This document shows positions 1-8,191 of a stretch of 64,000 bases of DNA, piece by piece (position 1 is the stretch's first letter; each line of letters starts with the position of its first letter). The notes under the pieces are model-generated. The model did not search any database, was not told the origin of the DNA, and worked only from the letters and a program-made list of their open reading frames with translations. The translations under genes and the position numbers were made by a program. Origin of the DNA: Marsupella aquatica (lineage: Eukaryota; Marchantiophyta); the NCBI GenBank assembly GCA_973895155.1, contig OZ316897.1:15562001-15626000 (forward strand), written 5' to 3'.

Positions 1-267
1 TTATCCTGGTAGTGGATCCGCCATTCTTTGCATCGTAAGCCTAATCTACTTAACAGTAATCTACTTGCCCGAATCTACCTATGTACAGCAAGGCAGGAGC
101 ACAAGTGTTGCTCCTACCAGTGGGACCGCAATCCCACTAAGCTAAGTGTCAGGGCCGCTCCTGGTTCTGATCCTAATCCTAAACGTGGAGATCCGCGCCC
201 GCCCTGCCCACTCACGCCTCCTCCCTCCACGTCCGCCCTCCCTAAAAGGAACGGCGCCCTTGCACCG
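1..267. other. Non-coding flank downstream of the broken long ORF
   Basis: On the minus strand this is the sequence after the stop of the coiled-coil reading frame. It is C-rich and I see no open frame with protein-like composition. It may be the 3' part of the mobile element that carries the ORF. I looked for a long terminal repeat end or primer-binding site and found none that I could defend. The window edge cuts off whatever lies beyond. Confidence 0.4.
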
Positions 268-1707
268 TCACGACACCGGTGGTGGATCCTTAATGGACGC
301 CCCCAACGCTTCCTCCTCAGCCACTGCCGTAGGCTCATTCCCTGACAGATTACCTGCCCTTGACTGAGTCAACTCTCCATCGGCCTGACTGGGTCCACCA
401 TCGGCGTCGGCATCGGCTCGAGAATCGGTTACGGCCTCAGCCTCGGCTACGGTCTCCCCGGCCTGCTCAAGAGGCGGATCTGGAATACTGGCCTCCTTAC
501 TGAGTAGTTCGGCTTGGGCCGCACCATCCCTACCTGTGATCATAGCGGGATCTATTGCCGTATTCATGTCGGAGGATGGTGCTGGTTCTACCTCTTTGGT
601 CACCACGGCTTGTGGAGTCGGATTACTCCTTGACCCTGAAGGTTTCCGCTTTTTCTTCTTTTCTGGTTCGGCAGCTGGTCCCTTCCCCTTCCCACTTACC
701 TCCGGCACTGGTGCAGTTGGCGCGGCTTTTTCTTCGGCCAGTACCACTCCTGGTAACTTGGTTGCCCCAATTGGAGTTGGGCCTGATGAAGACAAGCACC
801 TAAATACTGCGGCTTGTTTCTTCAGCCGCTCCGTTTGGTTGTCGGCCCGCCGCTGGAGGTTCTCCATCTTTCTCGTGATTTCCTCCAACTCCTCCTGGGT
901 CTCATCCAGGTCCTTGTGTGCCTCCTCTAGTTCCTTCTGGGCTTCCTCCCGTTCTTGTTTCAAGGTAGTCCTCTCCTCCTGGGTTGCTTTTAGCTCCTTG
1001 TCGAGCTCTACAATGATGACAGACTCCATCTGGTTCATCTTGGCGTAAGTCTGTTCGAGCATCTCGTCCTTCTCCCTTAGGTCGGCCTTGAAGCTGGCCG
1101 TCAGGGACGCAAGCTCCTGCTGCAGCGCCATAATCCCTTGATAGGATTTCCCTAACTCGGCCTCCTTCTGCTCAAGGGCTCCGCGGATTTTCTCGAGCTT
1201 CCCTTTCAACGCCCATTCCTTTCTTTGGGTCTCCGCCATGGCCCGGCTGTTGGCTGTTATGTGGGCCTCCTCTGTATTCTTCAGCTCTTGCTTCCACTTC
1301 TCCCTCTCTTTGATCGTGTCGACCAACTCTTCCTGCGTCTGAGTCAGTTTATCCTTGATATTCTGATTATCAGCCTGCGCGGTGTCCAACTGCCCCTGCA
1401 TGATGTTCAGCTCATGTCGTTTAATCCGCAGTTCATCCTGGGCTTTCTTGGCCGCCCTTAGATCTTCAATCTCGGCTTCCATCCTCCTAAGCCGCCGAAT
1501 GACCTCGTCCTTCTTGCTTCTCTCTAAAGCCACCGCTTCTTCTAATTGGTACTTCTCCAACTGCTCCCTATGGAAAAAGGGTCCTACCTCCAACTCCTCT
1601 CCAAAGATGCCGAGCGCAAGTTCCCCACACATCTCACCATACTCCATGGCTCTATTCTTAGCGTAGGTGGAGTAAGTAGAAGTGATCGGCATCGCCCATC
1701 GCGGCCT
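268..1707 (-). CDS. C-terminal segment of the broken ORF, long coiled coil with acidic tail
   Basis: The first ATG in this part is at 1692, five codons after the TAG at 1708-1710, so it could be an independent 474-residue product. About 270 residues are almost continuous coiled coil, rich in E, K, Q and L with heptad spacing (for example LEEITRKMENLQRRADNQ). A KKKKRK basic cluster and an acidic A/E/D-rich tail follow. Coiled coils are common in self-assembling element proteins as well as in host scaffolds, so the pattern does not give a function. Confidence 0.45.
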   Translation of the reverse strand, partial: RPRWAMPITSTYSTYAKNRAMEYGEMCGELALGIFGEELEVGPFFHREQLEKYQLEEAVALERSKKDEVIRRLRRMEAEIEDLRAAKKAQDELRIKRHELNIMQGQLDTAQADNQNIKDKLTQTQEELVDTIKEREKWKQELKNTEEAHITANSRAMAETQRKEWALKGKLEKIRGALEQKEAELGKSYQGIMALQQELASLTASFKADLREKDEMLEQTYAKMNQMESVIIVELDKELKATQEERTTLKQEREEAQKELEEAHKDLDETQEELEEITRKMENLQRRADNQTERLKKQAAVFRCLSSSGPTPIGATKLPGVVLAEEKAAPTAPVPEVSGKGKGPAAEPEKKKKRKPSGSRSNPTPQAVVTKEVEPAPSSDMNTAIDPAMITGRDGAAQAELLSKEASIPDPPLEQAGETVAEAEAVTDSRADADADGGPSQADGELTQSRAGNLSGNEPTAVAEEEALGASIKDPPPVS

Positions 1708-3501
1708 CTACTCCCAAGCCGTCCTGCGGATCTCTTCAATCGTGGCTAGAGGTTTGCTTCCTTTTTTGGCTAGCCGCCTGATGTCCTCCGGCCAATCTCC
1801 TCCTGGTAAATCCTTTTCCTTAGCCAGGGCGGCCTCCTCCTCCTGCTTGATTCGCTCCTGAAATTCCTGCACCGTCTGTTTTATGCCATCGAAGCTCGGG
1901 GGAGCAACATCTGGTGGGGGAGACTCAGGGCTACTCTGCTGGTTGGGGTCCCCTCGCACTACCCTTGGAAGTGTGGGGACAAACCGGCCACAGGTCCTTA
2001 CTCCTGGAACGTGATGGTCCGACCCATAGCCGGAATTATCATGGCTGCAATCCTCCACTGCCTCCTCTAGTTCTTGGACGTCCGGCTTCTCCCTCTCCTC
2101 TTCGTCGGTAGGAGCTTGAGGCAATTCTGCCTCAGATTCGGAGCTTGAGGTTCCCACGTACATTCGAACACCTGGCTTGGATTCCGGCCTGATTCTCTCC
2201 TTGTCTCCAGCAAAGGGGTTTTCTCTTGTGAGCCGGTGTAGGCCTACCTCTGTAGTAGTGTCCTGCATTGTTGCCGTTGCCGTTGTTGTTGCCGATGCCG
2301 ATTTCTTTTCTTTCTCCAGTAGTTTCAGCAGACTCTGCATGCCTGGTTGCTGCATCGGCAAGTCCTCCTTCCTGGGCCTAAACACCTGCTTGATCGTAGG
2401 ACTAACAGGTGGTTGAGGCTTCTCAGCCAACGGCCTCGGCGTTGGAGCTTCCTCGGGTGCCCTTACCTGCAGGGGAAGTACCGGGGCAAAAGTCTGACCT
2501 CTGGCATACCGGCACAACAGCGGCATGTGATAGCCCAGCCGCGACACGCTCCCCATGCCGATTACCTGCTGCTCCTCCTTTAAGATCTTCTTCAATTGGT
2601 TGAGGAGGTACCCGTTGTAGTCCCGGCTTGGGTCTGGCCTTTCTGCCAGATAGACCTGTGCCTTGCCGATCTCTGCCCTCGGCAAGTTACAATGCATGGT
2701 CACCCGCAAGAAGTCGATCATCTCTCCTATGTGCGGGTTGGTGCAGGTGTTCCGGAAGAAGCCATTCTTCGTTGATGGCCCGGGGAACGACCGGAACTCC
2801 TTGTCAGGCAAGGTCTTCCTGGTATCAACTTTGGTCTTATTGCCTATCGGCAGGCCAAACACTTCGGCAATTACCTTGGGAGTAAAATAGAAATCCTTCC
2901 CATATATCCTCGTGCAATTGGTCTCGGGTTCCCATGACCCCACGAATTCTAATAGGTCTGACTCCGGTACCTCCGGCTTCAGCCATGGTAATCTTACAAA
3001 GGCCTCCAAGCCGGATCCGGCCATGAAGCCTTGGTACTTCTTGGTCTGTATGGCCGTAAAGCATGCATCCTCCTCCCGTGCAAAATGTAGTTGCACCTCC
3101 ACCGGTAGGGTTGCCGCCCAGCCCTTCCAGGTGTCATCCCTGGTTGGAATGGCCTTGATGGGATCGACCTCCTCCTCTTCGGCTTCTCCCTGCCTCCTGT
3201 TCTGCTGCTCGGCTGGCTTCTTTGGTGCCGCTGACCTCGTTTTTTTTGCCGGGGTGGCTTCATCGTTGACGGCTCCCTTCCTCTTCATCTCTGCTGCCGT
3301 GGAGGTTTCTCCTAGCACCGTTGCCTGGGTCCACCTTTCCGTGCTACCCTTTAATTCCCAGTGTATGTCGTTGCAGTTCTTGATGGCCTCTCGGATGCCG
3401 ACGACGCTGTCTTTGCAAAACAGAAGATCGTCGAGTTGATTGGAAGTAGGCGTCCACAGGAACTCGTCCTTGATGAGTTCGCCTCCTAAGAAAGCCGTCT
3501 T
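1708..3501 (-). CDS. Central segment of the broken ORF, globular domain plus low-complexity linker
   Basis: This stretch lies between the two TAG codons. A lysine/alanine-rich stretch (KRKGAVNDEATPAKKTRS) leads into a compact region of about 200 residues with conserved-looking aromatic and charged positions (WKGWAATLPVEVQLHF, KDFYFTPKVIAEVFGLPIG, GYHMPLLCRYARG). A long disordered tail follows, rich in P, E, S and K. There is no ATG near its upstream end, so it is unlikely to be translated alone from the first stop. It resembles proteins encoded by plant transposable elements, but I cannot assign a named domain with confidence. Confidence 0.45.
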   Translation of the reverse strand, partial: KTAFLGGELIKDEFLWTPTSNQLDDLLFCKDSVVGIREAIKNCNDIHWELKGSTERWTQATVLGETSTAAEMKRKGAVNDEATPAKKTRSAAPKKPAEQQNRRQGEAEEEEVDPIKAIPTRDDTWKGWAATLPVEVQLHFAREEDACFTAIQTKKYQGFMAGSGLEAFVRLPWLKPEVPESDLLEFVGSWEPETNCTRIYGKDFYFTPKVIAEVFGLPIGNKTKVDTRKTLPDKEFRSFPGPSTKNGFFRNTCTNPHIGEMIDFLRVTMHCNLPRAEIGKAQVYLAERPDPSRDYNGYLLNQLKKILKEEQQVIGMGSVSRLGYHMPLLCRYARGQTFAPVLPLQVRAPEEAPTPRPLAEKPQPPVSPTIKQVFRPRKEDLPMQQPGMQSLLKLLEKEKKSASATTTATATMQDTTTEVGLHRLTRENPFAGDKERIRPESKPGVRMYVGTSSSESEAELPQAPTDEEEREKPDVQELEEAVEDCSHDNSGYGSDHHVPGVRTCGRFVPTLPRVVRGDPNQQSSPESPPPDVAPPSFDGIKQTVQEFQERIKQEEEAALAKEKDLPGGDWPEDIRRLAKKGSKPLATIEEIRRTAWE

Positions 3502-3900
3502 CTACAGCTCCCACAATCGAGCGAGCTCCTGCCATTCTCGAGCTGCCCTTTCTGACTCCTCGTCCTCGTAAGTCTTGATGTACTCAGTTGCCCGTTCGAA
3601 CAGGCATCCCCAGAAATGTGCCGCTTGATTGACGTTGCTCATACCCTCCTTAGGTCGATTGTCGGTATCTACTCTCTCCCCGAGTGCTTGCCTAAGCAGC
3701 TGACAGTAGTTGGCCTCCCGTAGTCGTCTGCCTAGTTTGTGCTCGCAAATGAGCCACCATCTCCTGCAAGCGCTCCTTACCCCTCTCCTCCGCCGGTCCT
3801 TCTTCCCGTTGATCCTTCCTAGCCGCCGACGCTTAACGCGCCCTAACCCTAATCGGGTTTTCACCCTCAGCCTTACCTCCGGCCTCGGCCCGGGTTCCAT
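3502..3900 (-). CDS. N-terminal segment of the broken ORF (132 aa)
   Basis: It starts at the ATG at 3900 and ends at the first TAG. The first 45 residues are very basic (RVKRRRLGR, KKDRRRRG), which would suit a nuclear signal or nucleic-acid binding. The second half is mixed helical sequence with tryptophans (AAHFWGCLFERA, REWQELARLWEL). The frame continues directly past the TAG with protein-like sequence (KTAFLGGELIKDEFLW), so the stop is not a natural C-terminus. Function is unknown. Confidence 0.45.
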   Translation of the reverse strand: MEPGPRPEVRLRVKTRLGLGRVKRRRLGRINGKKDRRRRGVRSACRRWWLICEHKLGRRLREANYCQLLRQALGERVDTDNRPKEGMSNVNQAAHFWGCLFERATEYIKTYEDEESERAAREWQELARLWEL

Positions 3901-4223
3901 GGTTGCCCCTAATTGTTTATATTTTCCTTGTTTTGTCCCTATACTAAGGTGTTCCTAGGGTGCTTTCCTGCTTTACCCACTTAACCGGCCGAGTGATTCC
4001 TGTCTAGGCATCACAACGTGTGACGGTTTGGGTCATTTATGACCCCCCTAAGTCACTTTCTAGAAAGTTGTATGACACCAATCATGTGATGACACGTATG
4101 CATTTTGCAATTAAATAACCCTATATTTCCATAGAAGACTTAATAAGTCTTCCGCCAAAACCATTTAAATGGCCCTATACTTCGTCGCACATGATATGCC
4201 ACTTCCATGGAAGTGACCCCCCC
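3901..4223. other. AT-rich spacer between two transposon remnants
   Basis: On the minus strand this would be the leader of the broken long ORF. AT-rich stretches between about 4090 and 4160 could hold a core promoter, but no element can be fixed. A run of ten C at about 4217-4226 sits just before recognisable gypsy coding sequence and may mark the truncation point of that remnant. Confidence 0.3.
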
Positions 4224-4651
4224 CCCAAAGATTTCAGTACCATTGCACACCCATTGTATGCTTTGTTGAAAAAGAATGTGACTTGGACATGGAGTACAGA
4301 TGCTGAGGCAGCATTTGCCACTTTGAAGGAGAAGTTGTCAGAATACCCGGTGCTGAGAAGACCTGATTTCAGCAAGGTCTTTGTGCTACACACAGATTGG
4401 AGTGCCCTTGGGATTGGTGCCATTCAGGGCCAGCATGATGAGGAAGGTAAAGAGTACATCATTGCCTATGCATGCAGGAGCAACAATCAGGTAGAGAGTC
4501 ATTATTCTTCTTATGAGGGTGAATGCCTTGCTGTTGTGTGGGCTGTCATACATTACAGGCCCTATCTTTATGGGACCAGGTTTTTTCTCTACACCGACCA
4601 CCAGCCCTTGAAGTGGTTGATGACCAATGACAAGCATAGAACTTGTGGCAT
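4224..4651 (+). pseudogene. Gypsy RT-thumb / RNase H fragment
   Basis: The frame reads DFSTIAHPLYALLKK, typical of the reverse transcriptase-to-RNase H connection. RNase H-like motifs follow: an Asp in VLHTDWSALGIGA, a Glu in YEGECLAVVWAV and an Asp in LYTDHQPLKWLM. These match the usual carboxylate positions of gypsy RNase H. The frame ends shortly after NDKHRT, where homology jumps to integrase in another frame, so an internal deletion removed the intervening sequence. Confidence 0.85.
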
Positions 4652-5055
4652 TGTCGGATAAGACCTCATGTAGCACTAGCCAGGCATTCCTGCAACAAGT
4701 TCTCAGCCGCTTTGGAGCTAGTGCAGAATGTCTCACTGACCAGGGCTCAGAGTTTAGAGGAGAGTTCCAAGAGTTGCTTGATCAGGCCCTTATTGATCAT
4801 CGCCGGACATCACGAGATCACCCACAGGCAGATGGCTTGGCAGAGCGCATGGTTTAGACATGCAAGAAGGGCCTCCGGAAGATCTGCCTCAACAAAAACA
4901 AGGAGGATTGGGACCTGGCCTTACCCTACATTGCCATGGGGTATAGGATGTCCAGACATGCATCAATGTCTAACTTTTCTCCCTACTTCTTGTTGTTTGG
5001 TCGTCACCCTCCCTGGGCCCTCAGTCTTAACTAATACGTGGAGGACGTGCAAACG
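4645..5055 (+). pseudogene. Gypsy integrase core fragment
   Basis: The segment LTDQGSEFRGEFQ contains the second catalytic Asp, and SRDHPQADGLAERMV holds the catalytic Glu of the DDE triad; the first Asp lies in the deleted part. It continues as TCKKGLRKIC and DWDLALPYIAMGYR, then SPYFLLFGRHPPW, all hallmark gypsy integrase sequence. A TAG at 4855-4857 and a TAA at 5032-5034 interrupt an otherwise continuous frame. Confidence 0.85.
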
Positions 5056-5247
5056 CTTGAAGGGTAATTTTTATTCATTTTGAACTAATAATTATAATTA
5101 TTACCGGTAATAAGGGAACTTTTAATAGTAAAATGGAAATAACAAGGGGTAAACAGGAAAAAGGCCCGATCGCAGGGGGTCCACTTCTTTTACACGGAGT
5201 GAGGGCCCAGGGGTCACCCTGTTCCACCTTCTGCTATTGCTGCTCAC

Positions 5248-5571
5248 ATGCTTCAAGTGGTGGACTTGGATACAGCTGTGACTTGGTCTGATGTGATCTC
5301 TGAGAGGGCTGCCCTATTCAGGAGGATTATGCCCATGGCCATGGAGAATTTGGCCATTGCACAGCACAGGGACACACTACGTTATGCACACACACGAGGG
5401 GGCACTTTTCATCCCAAGGTCAGGAAGTTTGATGTGGGAGATTTTGTGTACTTGCAGCGGCAAGCTAACGACACCCTGGACACCTCTACCAGTCGTACTA
5501 TTCTCAAGGTTAAAGCTATTCGACCGTCTGGAGTGCTAGTTACAAGGGGCAGATGGGTGCACAATTGCTGA
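5248..5571 (+). pseudogene. Gypsy integrase C-terminal fragment
   Basis: The frame includes ALFRRIMPMAMENLAIAQHR, then KVRKFDVGDFVYLQ and ILKVKAIRPSGVL. The 'F.vGD.Vyl' pattern is the usual SH3-like GPY/F-type end of gypsy integrases. It closes with a TGA at 5569-5571, but the same frame continues open to a TAG at 5638 and then into the PHD finger, so the TGA looks like a mutation and not the native end. Confidence 0.75.
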
Positions 5572-5640
5572 CAATGCCAAGAATTGCGCCCCTTGGACCA
5601 TCTGCCTAACCTGGATCCCACCAGTGTGACTTCTACCTAG

Positions 5641-5814
5641 ATTCCACCTGTGGACTACCCTTGCAAAGTGTGTTTGCGAATTGATGATGCTGACCAGATG
5701 CTGCTATGTGATAATTGCAATGGAGGGTACCATCTTTTCTGCCTTCGGCCTAAACTTACCCAGGTGCCAGAAGGGTTATGGTTTTGCCCTTCCTGTGCTC
5801 CACGTGCTACCTGA
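5641..5814 (+). pseudogene. PHD zinc finger at the C-terminus of the gypsy polyprotein remnant
   Basis: The frame, the same as the integrase C-terminus, gives a complete Cys4-His-Cys3 pattern: CKVC, LLCDNCNGGYH, FCL and WFCPSC. The spacing matches canonical PHD fingers, including the conserved Trp two residues before the final CxxC pair. PHD fingers read histone H3 tails in many proteins, so in a retrotransposon it could guide integration to particular chromatin; that role is inference. Natural stop TGA at 5812-5814. It is separated from integrase by two in-frame stops. Confidence 0.85.
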
Positions 5815-5852
5815 CTTTTCTTCAGCCCTCCTTTTGGCTGTGGTCTGGGGGG

Positions 5853-6027
5853 ATACAGAGGTTTACACCTCCACTACGTACATACCACCTCAGTTGCTTT
5901 TTCTTGGCACTTGTGAATGTGATTGGACTTTTTCTAAGGATGTTGGTTGCTAGCAGCTTGCACATATGCATTGCTGATGACTTGTATGTTTTCGATACAC
6001 TATGGCTACGATACTGTATGTCACAAC
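5853..6027 (+). repeat. 175-bp direct repeat, copy A
   Basis: It begins ATACAGAGGTTTACACC and ends near ATGTCAC. A second copy at 6390-6564 matches over the full length with few differences. The copy starts immediately after a purine-rich run (GGTCTGGGGGG) just downstream of the gypsy coding end, where a polypurine tract and the start of a 3' long terminal repeat would be expected. It may therefore be LTR sequence, although it lacks a TG start. Confidence 0.7.
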
Positions 6028-6389
6028 AACTGTCATGCCAAGAGACAATGCCTCTTGTGCACATCGGCATGTCCCTCGCATGCCCGCTAGGTATGTAGTT
6101 AGAGCTATTGTACTACTTGAGTTAGTGTCATGTTCTTGTAGCGAGTCTGGGCCGTTCTTGAAGCAAAGGTGTTTGTTAGTGTGATGCCTGGACCTGGTCC
6201 TACTTAGGGCATGTTTTTCTTTGTCGTTTTTCAGTTCTTCTTGAATCGCTGTTGACAGAGCTCAAACAATGCTCGTCGGTTTTGTACACAGGATTCACAC
6301 AGTGATTCGTTAGATGCTCCCGACCGATCTTGGCATCCCACCGGTTTTTGATTCGATTTCCGTACGCTTGTTTCTCTTACGCCTTTTAT

Positions 6390-6564
6390 ATACAGAGGTT
6401 TACACCTCCACTACGTACATACCACATCAATTGCTTTTCCTTGGCACTTGTGAATGTGATTGGACTTTTTCTATGCATGTTGGTTGCTAGCAGCTTGCAC
6501 ATATGCATTGCCGGTGACTTGTATGTTTTCGATACGCTATGGCTACGATACTAGATGTCACGAC
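6390..6564 (+). repeat. 175-bp direct repeat, copy B
   Basis: This is the second copy of the segment at 5853-6027, in the same orientation, about 535 bp downstream. Identity is high by eye with scattered substitutions such as CTCAG to ATCAA. Sequence between the copies carries no gene that I recognise. Confidence 0.7.
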
Positions 6565-6837
6565 ATCGTACATTAAATACATTAATAAGATATTCAGACA
6601 GACTCACTGATGAACACTTCTGTGCAATCTCAAAGAACAATCTGTCCATCTCAAAGAACATCTCAGTACACTTGATTTTCTGGCTGGGTAACCCACAAGC
6701 CGTACTAGGCGAACTGACAAGCTGAGGTGATTGTCAAATTATTTCACAAATAAACAAAATCATTACACACTGCCAACTTTGAGCAAAAGTGTGACAGCCA
6801 AATGAAAGTGCCATTGGATTTCATGAACTATAACTAC

Positions 6838-8191
6838 TCTATTTTAGCAGTCAATTCATGAACATCTGTGGACATCCGGTCCAGATCACCATTTTGTCTT
6901 TCAATTTCATATCCCATCTCCAAGGTCATGCACTTAAGCTCACCCACAATATTACTCAGATCTGTAAATGCTTCATCTTGCACACTCTTTGCCATCTCTA
7001 TTTGCCATCTCTATTTGCGCTTGTGCACTGGTCATATGCGTTCCTGAGATGTGCGGTAGAGGCCTCGCAGGAGTATTTCCGGTCAAACAGACAGCACCCC
7101 TCTCTCCAAGCTTGTTCTTCTGTTTGTACCGATCCAGATCCACTTGTGGCCCAGTAATTTTGTGAGCCTTCTTGGGTTTCTAGGTCATGCTGAAGATACC
7201 CCCCAGCCTTCCCAGCAGCTGTTCGCTTCGCCCAAGCTCTTCGTCAACCCGAACAGCGGTTTCGTGAGTCTGGCGAATTTGTTCCTTTTGATCGTGCAAC
7301 GTTTTCAAAGTGGTCGTGGCCACTGCCTTTGTGACTTCCGCAATCCATGTGGCAGTCTTGAGAATTCTCGTGGTCTCTTGCGATGTTTTCACTGCATATT
7401 GCTCATTCAAGCTCCTCCACATTATGTCTGGGTAGTGAAATTTCTCCGGCCCTGCTGGGAAAAATATTTGTGCTGAGTACTACTAGGATGGGTGGCTCGG
7501 GATAGATCACCAGATAACTCCCTCGATTGCTGATATATACTTCGACTTTCCAATCCTCTTGGATTCCATCTTGGGATGAGCACCGTGACCCTTAGCAGCA
7601 GCTGAAGACGACAAGGTCGCCAGCTCTTGTCGGCAGCTTCACGCTGCTTACCGACATGGACAATCGTTTTTTGATTCTAGATCGGAGGCCATCCACAATC
7701 TTTCTGCGTAAAGACCTAGTGGCAGACTTGCACTCCTTAACAGCTCTGGCGGTTGATGGCTCACTAATCAAGACAGACCCTTCGTCCAAAATACTATCAT
7801 CACGAGGTCTTGGTTTGGAAGTGACGTCATAGTCATCATTGAAAAGGTTCGAAGTATCATAACTACTAGTGCTCTGGTTGGAGTGGCTAGACTTGACGTT
7901 GTCGACTTTTGGTACATGTTTCGACAGCGTGGGTGAAGACTCTTCATCATTGAATGGATTCCATGATTTCGCAACGAGGTGATTGTCCACAGCGACAATC
8001 TTGGCTTTCGTAACACTGAGGCTTCGTGTCATCGTCGAACGGATTGTTGTGCCTTGTGGAAGGCGGTGCAGAGGAAGACGAAGACGACGAATTGGACTCA
8101 TGCGACTGCGAACCGGTGAAGGACATAGTCGGCTCGTCCTCGTCCGAATCAAACGGATTGAGTATGTGCTGGAGCTTCGGTACTCCGCCAT
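6838..8191 (-). pseudogene. SNAP33: SNAP33-like (SNAP-25 type Qb+Qc) SNARE pseudogene
   Basis: SNAP33-type proteins are soluble Qb+Qc SNAREs that pair with syntaxins in fusion at the plasma membrane and cell plate. Reading 5' to 3' on the minus strand: a start at 8191 (MAEYRSSS), an acidic NPFDSDEDEP motif and further NPF motifs (NPFDDD, NPFNDEES) typical of the plant SNAP33 N-terminus, the Qb SNARE helix (LHDQKEQIRQTHETAV, LGRSEQLLGRLGGIF), then a linker (KPKKAHKITGP) and a Qc helix (LSNIVGELKCMTLEMGYEI). Lesions: frameshifts near 8160, 8030 and 7430, stops around 7450-7510, a TAG at 7180-7182 where relatives have Trp, and a 13-bp tandem duplication at 6988-7013. No intron is visible across both SNARE helices, so it may be a retrocopy. 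The family call is secure; non-function is very likely. Confidence 0.85.

Larger units (their letters stand above)
268..3900 (-). pseudogene. Long ORF (about 1,210 codons) interrupted by two TAG stops, probable mobile-element protein
   Basis: Three open stretches on the minus strand lie in the same reading frame and are separated only by single TAG codons at 3502-3504 and 1708-1710. Read through, they form one frame from ATG at 3900 (good context, GCAACCATGG; in-frame TAG 19 codons upstream) to the stop at 268. Order: an arginine-rich N-terminus, a globular region, a K/E/P-rich linker, and a long heptad-like coiled coil with an acidic tail. The middle resembles the large family of plant proteins annotated as 'putative plant transposon protein' or mobile-domain proteins; this is an impression of composition and length, not an alignment. 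No protease, reverse transcriptase or integrase motif is present. Either two nonsense mutations have killed the gene or the element uses stop readthrough; decay seems likelier because neighbouring elements are also broken. Confidence 0.6.
4224..5814 (+). mobile_element. Decayed Ty3/gypsy retrotransposon remnant, 5' truncated, C-terminal PHD finger
   Basis: In order, the remnant carries the end of reverse transcriptase and RNase H (4224-4651), an integrase core (about 4645-5055), an integrase C-terminal region (5248-5571) and a PHD zinc finger (5641-5814). The reverse transcriptase catalytic region is missing at the 5' end. RNase H lies in a different frame from integrase; between them the RNase H tail, zinc-binding domain and N-terminal half of the integrase core are deleted. 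Stops at 4855 (TAG), 5032 (TAA), 5569 (TGA) and 5638 (TAG) interrupt the integrase/PHD frame, and about 150-200 bp of unrelated AT-rich sequence lies near 5057-5245. It cannot encode a working polyprotein. Confidence 0.85.

Noticed and set aside
536-1048. 170-codon plus-strand frame opposite the coiled-coil ORF
   Set aside because: It is antisense to a strongly protein-like, longer frame; its S/F/L-rich composition is the mirror of E/K-rich codons.
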